A stretch of DNA of 28,622 bases from a virus. The number at the start of each line of letters is the position of its first letter. Within the stretch, counting starts at the first letter, position 1. The notes beneath the pieces are model-generated. The model was not told the origin of the DNA, ran no database searches, and saw only the letters and a list, made by a program, of their open reading frames with translations. The translations under genes were made by a program, and so were the position numbers. The stretch lies in the IMG/VR virus record IMGVR_UViG_3300021197_001709, positions 1 to 28,622 of that record; one strand, 5' to 3'. Shown here one piece after another: positions 1 through 8,300 of this stretch.

Positions 1-10
1 GATCAGTTGC

Positions 11-18
11 TATAAATG
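11..18 (+). promoter_or_regulatory. Possible T4-type late promoter box upstream of gp25
   Basis: TATAAATG matches the T4 late promoter -10 box (TATAAATA) at 7 of 8 positions. It lies 24 bases upstream of the GTG start of gp25, so a transcript starting a few bases downstream could still include the ribosome binding site at 30-34. No -35 element is expected for a sliding-clamp-activated late promoter. The same 8-mer overlaps the start codon at 11512, where it cannot serve that gene, so chance occurrence is possible. Confidence 0.4.
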
Positions 19-29
19 GAACGAACATT

Positions 30-34
30 AGGAG
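30..34 (+). promoter_or_regulatory. Ribosome binding site for gp25 (fixes the GTG start)
   Basis: AGGAG sits 8 bases before GTG at 43. An in-frame TAA at 37-39 rules out any earlier start, and no ATG occurs in the conserved N-terminal part, so this site supports GTG initiation. Confidence 0.75.
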
Positions 35-42
35 CATAACTC

Positions 43-447
43 GTGTCTCGCAATACACCACTAAAGAACTTATCCTTTCGGGATTTGGATTTGAACTTCG
101 ATGTTCATCCCAATTCAAAGGACTTGATCACGCTCAAGGGAGATGATGCTATTTCGCGGTCTTTGCGTAATCTAATCCAGTATGATCACTATGAAAAACC
201 ATTCAATCCAGACTTCGGTAGCAATATCAGGCGAAGCCTATTTGAGAACTTCGGGCCCCAGACAGCAACCACGCTCAAAAATGAAATAACTCAGGTCATC
301 CAAAACTATGAGCCCAGAGTAGATGTACAGTCTGTCAGTGTAAGTGCAGACGCAGATGAAAATCGGTATAGGGTGGTTATCAAATACTTAGTAGTAAATC
401 AAGCAACAACTAGAACCGCACAGCTATTCTTAGAGAGGCTACGATAA
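43..447 (+). CDS. 25: Baseplate wedge subunit gp25 (GPW/gp25 lysozyme-like fold family)
   Basis: This is a 134-residue protein, close to the 132 residues of T4 gp25. The family forms the inner wedge core of contractile baseplates, binds gp6 and gp53, and nucleates the first sheath ring. Residues 25-75 carry the family pattern: a short LITLKGDDAISRSLRNLI segment, then a PFNPDFGS turn. The conserved EPR triad is visible at residues 90-92 (YEPRVDV) and is followed by the beta-strand that pairs with sheath subunits in this family. Start is GTG, with in-frame TAA just upstream and AGGAG at 30-34. Its stop shares one base with the ATG of gp6 (TAATG), which implies coupled translation. Type VI TssE and phage P2 gpW belong to the same fold family, but the neighbouring gp6 identifies the T4-type member. 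Confidence 0.93.
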   Translation: MSRNTPLKNLSFRDLDLNFDVHPNSKDLITLKGDDAISRSLRNLIQYDHYEKPFNPDFGSNIRRSLFENFGPQTATTLKNEITQVIQNYEPRVDVQSVSVSADADENRYRVVIKYLVVNQATTRTAQLFLERLR

Positions 448-2318
448 TGGCGAGTACCGACAGGCTAAACGTCACAGAGCTTGACTTTGATAGCATAAAA
501 TCAAGTCTCAAGCGATTTCTAAATGGACAGCCGGAGTTTACAGACTATGACTTTGAGTCTTCAGGGTTGTCTGTGCTTCTGGATATCCTTGCATACAATA
601 CGCACTATCAATCATTCTATTTGAACATGATCGCAAATGAATCCTTTCTTGATACTGCCACGACACGAGAAGCGATAGTCTCTCTTGCAAAGGGAATCGG
701 ATATACTCCACGCTCGATTACCGGGGCTGTGGCATATGTTGACCTAACATTCCAGCCAAATGATCTTGGTGGTGAGATTGATGGTGAAGCTTCGCCAGTA
801 TCTCGTCTTGGAGCAGAAGTCAACATTCCAAAGGGATCAGTCTTTACATCTGAGCTTTCCAGTAAGACATATTCATTTGTTACAACAGATTCATACATTG
901 CTCGACCAACAGCTAATACGACAGGTGGATATCTGATCGGCGCGACCCAAAGTAGCGGAGTTGTACCATATACCGTTTCCGACATGAAAATAACTCAGGG
1001 TATATTTGTTAATGCTCAGTATATATTTAACTCACAAGTTGACCAGCAGTTTACTATCCCTAATAGCGGAGCAGATACTTCCACGATCAGTGTTCTTGTT
1101 ACAGATTCAATCGCATCAACAGCCACAGAGGTGTACACGAAGGTTGACAACTACGCAAATCTTGACGGTGAGTCTACTTCATTCTTCGTGAATGAGGCGG
1201 CGGATGGACGATTTGAGATTTACTTCGGTGATGGTTTGGTTGGCAAGAAGCCTACGGACGGATCAATTATTGATATCACATACGTTGTCCCTGAACCGGG
1301 AGCAGGAAACGGGGCGACCACTTTCCGAGCTGATCCTATTCGTTCTCCATTTTATGGAACTGGTGGATCAACTCACACGTATAATCCAACCACATTCACA
1401 TCGATCAATGCATCTGGAGGACAGGATCGTGAGTCGGCCGACTCGATTCGATTCCTTGCTCCGCTCAACTACGGAGCCCAGAATCGTGCTGTAACCAAGG
1501 AAGACTATGTTACTGCGATTCGCTCTGAGTATCCTCAAGTTGAGTCGGTTGCTGTATGGGGAGGCGAAGATGCTGAAATTCCACTCTATGGGCATGTTTA
1601 TATTGCAATCAAACCATCAGAGGGGTTCTTTCTGAGTCAAACAGAAAAGCAAAACATCATTGATAATATTCTTGCGCCTCGAAACGTTATTGGAATTACT
1701 CCCGTCATTGTAGATCCAGATTACATATTCCTCCAAATCACATCCGATGTAACATGGAACCCACGACTAACAGGGCTCACCCAAGCTACTTTGAGAAATG
1801 GTATTGTGGCAGAAATTTTGGATTTTGGTGATAGTCAACTCGAAAAGTTTGAAGAGACGTTCCGATACTCTCCTTTCACGCAATTGATTGATAATTTCGA
1901 TTCTGGAATTTTGGGTAATATTACCAGTGTGAATCTGCGAAAAGAAATCACCCCCGCAATCGGAACGGCCGCCAACTATACGATCAACTTCTCGAATAGC
2001 ATCAACAACCTAAAAGGTAGCGTGACGAGTAGCGCGTTCACATACAACAGCTATTCAGATTGTAAACTAACTAACAATCAAGGGACAATTTCTATTACAG
2101 CGACAGGCGGAGTCGTTGTTGCTGATTCAATTGGAACGGTAAATTATACGACAGGGCAGATTGTCCTAAACGACTTTCTGCCGCAAAGTGTTGGGTCGGG
2201 AGGAAAATTGTCTATAATAGTCAAGCCAAGCGTGAACGACGTATTTCTGAACCGAGGGGAAATTCTATCCATCATCAGCGACGATGTATCCGTTACAATG
2301 AAGCAAGAGATTCAATAA
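447..2318 (+). CDS. 6: Baseplate wedge subunit gp6 (baseplate J-like)
   Basis: The product is 623 residues, against about 660 in T4 gp6. Two gp6 copies per wedge form the iris-like ring around the baseplate hub. The N-terminal 80 residues, with ESSGLSVLLDILAYNTHYQS and then NESFLDTATTREAIVSLAK, are highly characteristic of the T4-superfamily protein. Residues about 348-393 (NRAVTKEDYVTAIRSEYPQV, then VWGGED) match the baseplate J core found in many contractile tails. The C-terminal region is beta-rich and includes a GTVNYTTGQIVL strand pair, the usual gp6 tail. It overlaps gp25 by one base, and its TAA abuts the ATG of the next gene (TAAATG). No frameshift or missing segment is apparent. Confidence 0.93.
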   Translation: MASTDRLNVTELDFDSIKSSLKRFLNGQPEFTDYDFESSGLSVLLDILAYNTHYQSFYLNMIANESFLDTATTREAIVSLAKGIGYTPRSITGAVAYVDLTFQPNDLGGEIDGEASPVSRLGAEVNIPKGSVFTSELSSKTYSFVTTDSYIARPTANTTGGYLIGATQSSGVVPYTVSDMKITQGIFVNAQYIFNSQVDQQFTIPNSGADTSTISVLVTDSIASTATEVYTKVDNYANLDGESTSFFVNEAADGRFEIYFGDGLVGKKPTDGSIIDITYVVPEPGAGNGATTFRADPIRSPFYGTGGSTHTYNPTTFTSINASGGQDRESADSIRFLAPLNYGAQNRAVTKEDYVTAIRSEYPQVESVAVWGGEDAEIPLYGHVYIAIKPSEGFFLSQTEKQNIIDNILAPRNVIGITPVIVDPDYIFLQITSDVTWNPRLTGLTQATLRNGIVAEILDFGDSQLEKFEETFRYSPFTQLIDNFDSGILGNITSVNLRKEITPAIGTAANYTINFSNSINNLKGSVTSSAFTYNSYSDCKLTNNQGTISITATGGVVVADSIGTVNYTTGQIVLNDFLPQSVGSGGKLSIIVKPSVNDVFLNRGEILSIISDDVSVTMKQEIQ

Positions 2319-5300
2319 ATGATCTCGGCTAATAATAAAATCTCGGTCATCGTAGAAGATCAGCTCCCTGGCTTCATTCGAGAAGATCATGACAACTTCG
2401 TTCAGTTTGTTAAGTCATACTATGAGTTTTTGGAACTAACAAATCCTCCGGTGGATATGCCACTACGATTTGTCAATCCGAGTGAGACGACATATACCTC
2501 AACTAATAAATATGGAGCGGGGCCTTTACTTGTTGGCGAGACAATCAATCAATATGCGGACGCGGTTGACTCGACTATTATTACCGCAAGTGCTGTAGTA
2601 TTTGCATATAACGCAACCGCTACGACGAAGACGGTAACGATTACTGGAATCGCAGGCACCACCGGATTGTTTATCGCAAACAAAGAAATCATTGGTGAGA
2701 GCAGCGGCGCTAAATATTGGCCATCTTCTAATATAAAGCAAGCTCCTACAGGCGCGCTCCAGGCGTCATATGACATTAGTAATATTCGTGATATGGATTT
2801 GATGTCAAACCAGTATATTGATTTCATTAAGAAGGAGATTGCTTCTGGGTTTCCGGCGCGCTTCGATAAGGGAATTGATGAACGAACTGCTCTAAAAAAC
2901 CTCCGCGACTTCTATCAGTCAAAGGGAACAGAAAACTCCTTCCGGTTATTGTTTCGATTGGTATTTGGTGAGGACATTGATATATATCTCCCATCAGAAA
3001 ATATGCTCCGGCCGAGTGTTGGGGAGTGGGAACAGCGGACAACATTGCGACTGGATTCGCGCATAAAGGATCTCCTATCGGCAGATGCGCCGCGCGATGT
3101 TTCTGATATCGTCGGGCAGAGGGTGACGGGGATATCATCTAAAGCAACTGCAATTATTGAACGAGCGCAAAAAATAATTTATGCTGGAGACACGTTTATT
3201 GAAGCTGACATCACTTCAAAGGCTGGTACATTTGAACCCGACGAGCAGGTTCGGGTTGCATATATTGAAGCAGAAACAAACTCCGCAGTCACAATCGAAC
3301 TCAAAAATTATGGACTAATTTCATCTATTGATATCACTGATGGTGGTTCAAACTATGCCATTGGAGATCAAGTATCCATTGGTGGTAGTAATGGGCTCGG
3401 CACCATTGCAAGGGTTTCTGATGTAGATTCTATAACAGGTGAAGTCAAAGCTATTGAAATAATCGATCCTGGGTATCGATACACTGGGCCACCCTCGACA
3501 ATAAACTTGAACTCCCCCCACAGCGGAGATGCTGGATCTACCCGATTCGAGGCTGGACCACTAGAGTCTATTCTTGATGTTGATTTTAATCATAAAATCC
3601 TAGCCAACAGCTTCTTCGCAGAGAGTGACAATCGCGGAGCATATGCAAATACTGGTGCTGTTGGTTTCGATCTTTATGACATCGATGGCGCTACAATTAT
3701 AAACCCGGCCAGCACGGATGCGAATAGCTTCTCAAACTTCGTAACCGTACCCGGAAAGGATGAGGGGCTTCAGGCTTGGTGGAAGTTTGACTCCTACAAT
3801 ATCATTGGAGATGTAACAGTCAACACGCTTGATGGTACATTTGGAGACGGAAACGATCCAACGGCTAATGTTATCAATTATGGTTATTGGGGCCCACGGG
3901 TTTCTGATTCTGTATATCGACCTGATTTCAAAATCCCTGCGTTCGGTTATGGTTCCCTTGACCCACTCAAGACACGAACAGTCCCTTCCCAGAACACTCG
4001 CATAACTAACACATATAGCGCAACATCAAATGCGACTTCGGCTAATTCATATAACCCAAATGGATGGGTGGGGTTCAAGCCTATTGTTCTGGACTCAAGT
4101 GGCAACGGAAATCATGCTTGGCTCCAAACGGCCAACAATCTCGCACCGGCTACAAATTTCACTGGGCGCGCTAATGTGGTATCTCGCGGAGCATTCTCGG
4201 AGCGAGGCATATTTGGAACGGGATCGCTTGCTAACACTTGGGTGAATGGGCCCAGCGCAACCGAGCCCCAGAATGATCTTGGTGGAATTGTGCTTCGCGC
4301 ACATGATGACCTACGAAATGCAAACACGCAGACTTGGGTGATGTGGTACTATCCATATGGAGAGATTGGATCCTTCGGTGGAACATATAACAATGACACC
4401 GAATGGGTACAATATGACTCTGAAGCGCCGGAGTTTGATGCAAATAACGCACCCAATATCCTTAGCCGTGATGGTGGTTCATATTGGGCCCTTCAGGCCA
4501 ATGCAACCTCGACGGCAACAAGTGACTATCATGATGTAATCTTCCGATTCCAAGGCGCTGAATGGGATAACGGGAACGCGGTGAATGGTCAGGTTGCAAA
4601 CACATCAGGACAATTCCCCGGACACAATGCCGGAACGCTGAATGCGGGTGGTGGATCGCTTCGCGCACAAACTTGGAACATGATCGCACTATCTATTGAT
4701 CATACCGTAGGTGTTGGTAATCTATTCTTCTTTAATACGACGGACGGATTCCATTCCTCCAATGGGTTTTCTATCCCCGTTACACAGGACGCAAACACAC
4801 CAGCATTAGGAACTTGGCCAGTCGTTAATGGAGACGCTCAAGGTCGTGCTGTTGTTCTTGGTGCTGCATCGGCATCTGCTAATGGAGACAGCAATAGCAT
4901 TGAACGGAATCCAGCATCATCAGCTCATGGTCGATATGATGAAGTTCGATACTATGACCAAGCACTGAATCAGCAGCAGATCGCTCATCTGTTTAATAAT
5001 CCGGGTGGGCGCTTCGATAATACCCTATCAGGTGAATGGGCTATTGTTAATCCGGCTGTATCAGGGAACACAGCTGCCGAGTTTCTATATGATAGCGGCG
5101 AGACCTCTCAGATTTTCCGCATAGGAAGTGATGACACTTCAACTGGGCTTCAGGTAGTCTATAATAAAGATATTGCGTTTGACCCAGCCGCACATTATAA
5201 ACTGACGGTCAAGGCTCGCAACACAGATGCAGGAAACTCATCTAACGTGCAGTTTGGTGTTATTGGTATTGCGGACACAGGAACACGGTTGCTCGGATAC

Positions 5301-8300
5301 GACGCAGCAGATGATTGGGATAAGTCACAACCCATTGCCCAATCGGGCGCGGACCTCGGAACAACATGGGTAGAGAAGACGGCCGTCTTTGGAGGCAACA
5401 GCTCACCCTTACATTCTGGTTGGGACGCTACGGGTGACGGCGAAGGTACATATACATGGAACAATCCAGCCAAGTTGTATGGTGACGTGGGTGCTGCGGC
5501 GGGAAACACAACATTCTTCCGGCCGGTTCTTAGATGGGATGAGTGGACCGCTGGCGACTTCACCGAGATTGAATATGTCAAAGTTGAAGTGCAGCGCCCT
5601 GCTACCCTGACTGCTACAATCGCAGGTGAGTTTGTATGGCCCGGGCGCGACATAGGAGATGCTGGGAAACTCAGTACATCACCAGCGGGTATATGGCTAC
5701 CAAAGCATCTTAGTGATAATAATTTCTATCAGGCATATTCATATGTTATTCAAAGTGGATTGTCCATTGAGGACTACCGGCAGATTGTGGATAAGCTCGT
5801 CCACACTTCAGGTAAAAAACTATTTTCTGAGGTTCAACTTACATCAAAGGCCGATTTAAGTCTAACTGCTTCTGCATTCAATGAGTCTCTTATTAGGCTC
5901 TTGTTTATATTCTACGGTGGATCTGAGCGTCTACTACTAGGGCCCGGCGAGACTTGGGATGGGCGTTCCCTAAAGGGTGATGTGGCGATCAAGTCCGAAT
6001 TCGGGCTATATGATTTACCAGACCTTCCGTTCGACCTTGATCTTGCTCATGGTGAATTTGACGTTTTGGATCACTTAGCGGTGAGTGATCGACAAGACCA
6101 AACAGAAGACTTCACGGGAGAAAAAACCATACGGACCTACTCCAATGGAGATACGACTACAAAATTTGCTGATACTATTTCTACTGCCCCACAGGATGCC
6201 CATGCCGGATGGAGAGTTGTTCACGGAAGCTCGGACAATGGCGGCACCATTATTGATGGGCCAAATCTAAGAATTTACCCAGACCCCGAGAAGGGCCCAT
6301 TCCCCCTTCTTCAAACCCGCACTTCCACCACCGACTATACATACAACATCGATGGAACAGAATACCCCAAGATACAAATGAAGATCAGAAGAGTGTCCGG
6401 TACCCGAGACACCGCTTGGACTGGAACTATGTTTTGGGGAAGAGTAGATGGTCTAGATAATAGAAGCCCTGACGGTAGTAACGTTGCCGATGGAGTAGTC
6501 ACTCCTCGTGACTATCCATATGGTCGAGATGGCGTAACTTTAATAAATTACTCCAAAAACATCCCGAGACCTACCTTTTGGGGCCCCGACTTCCATATCC
6601 TCGAATGGGACTTTACAAACGATCCTCGATGGGAAGGGGAGACCATCACAGAACTTCGATTTGATTTTGATCGAGGGGCTACAGAAGCTAATCCGACTAA
6701 TAACGTGTATGAGATTGAGTATATTAGGTTTGTTGCTGCGGATCAATTTACATATGGTTCACCTAACGGTCCTGCTTGGATTGCGTGGGATCAGTCTCCT
6801 CTCGATAATCCATATGCCAATGGGCATTATAGTTCGGTTCTGTATCCAGATCCAACATACGCCTCGTCAAACAGCGCAACGCGCCCGACAAAGGATACGC
6901 TACTTTGGGAAGTAAGTGGTGCCTATGCGAAACTTGTAACAGGGTACGAGGATACCGAGAGAAGCACTTTCGCTGGATTATTATATGTCTCCGGCCCGTT
7001 CGGTACGATCGAAATTCCGCGACCTAATGCAGAAGGTTTGTTGGCTCTTGATGGTCACTATCATCAAAACGATCCGTATACCGCCGACGAGAATGATGGG
7101 GTCAACTGGCAAACTAGTCAAGAGCTACCACTAAACATCGATAGCAGCACATATCGTTATGTGCGAATGAAGGTGCGTCGTATTGGCCCGGGTGGGTATC
7201 GCACAAGTGCAGAACTCGCCACCGATCCAATATCTGATCCATCCGCTTGGATTGGTGCATGTCAAGCAGAAACCCGAGATAGTGCTTATGGTAATATTGG
7301 CGCGAATTATAATCGAGTTCAGATCGGTGGAACAAACATCGGCGCGAATACAATATCACAACCAGAAACATTAATCATCCCAGCGGGGTCCGACGCGGAC
7401 ACCAAGTCTCCTTGGCATATCCTTGAATGGGATATGCACGATGTTGGGTCTGGTGTGGTTGGTGCCAACACAATCGTAGCTGATACATTTGCAGCGAATA
7501 ATATCGGGTGGCTCGGGATCACACTAGTTGGGAATCCAACAGAGAGTAATGAAACATTTGAGATCGACTGGATCCAAGTGGACGATGGAACAAAGTTTCC
7601 TCGTGGGAATCACCAATGGCCGATCGGACGAACGGATCAGGTTGGCGAACTGGCCGGCGAGCGCGATCAATACAATGACGGATCGGGTGTTGGTGGATAT
7701 GCTAATACGATGAAAGTGAATAGTTCTTGGGACTACTCAACTCGCCCTATGGGACAGTTCTCGGTCGCTGTCAGCTCGCCGCAAAGTTCTGAAATTAAGT
7801 TCGCGAATACTGCGGCCAACAACGCAACAGTGATCTATGTGGCAACATCATTAAGACACGCTGCAACTTCGGGTACGAACCCACCGACAGTGGTATTGAC
7901 GCCGGCCCTCGCGGCCGATCAAATTCTTCGATTCTCGGCAAACACTGCAAATTCAACAGATTGGATTTCTAGTAGTCAGATAAGCGCAAACGACGATAAC
8001 ACAATGTACTCATTGTTCACTGATCCGCTCGGCGCACACTATGAGCGAATTTCGATGGAACTTGATGATAGAGATACAATATTCTTAGGCTACCAGTACA
8101 CCGAGGATAAAGGATCAACCCCCGGAACAAGTAACTTTGAATATCCGGCGAATGTGATTACATCGGACTCAAGACCGTTTTATATTATGCATTATCAACC
8201 CTCCGGTAATGTGGCTCCAACTGGTGTTATTGGCGGTAACACCGGGCACAATTTCTTTGGTGTGTCTAATAACTATATCAGTGAGCTTGTTCTGTATGGA

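Noticed and set aside
1-42. C-terminal end of a preceding gene
   Set aside because: Stops occur in two frames at 13-15 and 29-31 and the third frame runs on. With so few bases the upstream gene cannot be identified.
2505-2512. AATAAATA-type late-promoter match inside the gp7-position gene
   Set aside because: It lies deep in a long coding region with no gene start following, so it is probably a chance match.
6661-6915. Short + strand open frames overlapping the gp7-position gene
   Set aside because: They are in alternative frames of a single uninterrupted 2430-codon gene, with no family resemblance and no ribosome binding site of note.
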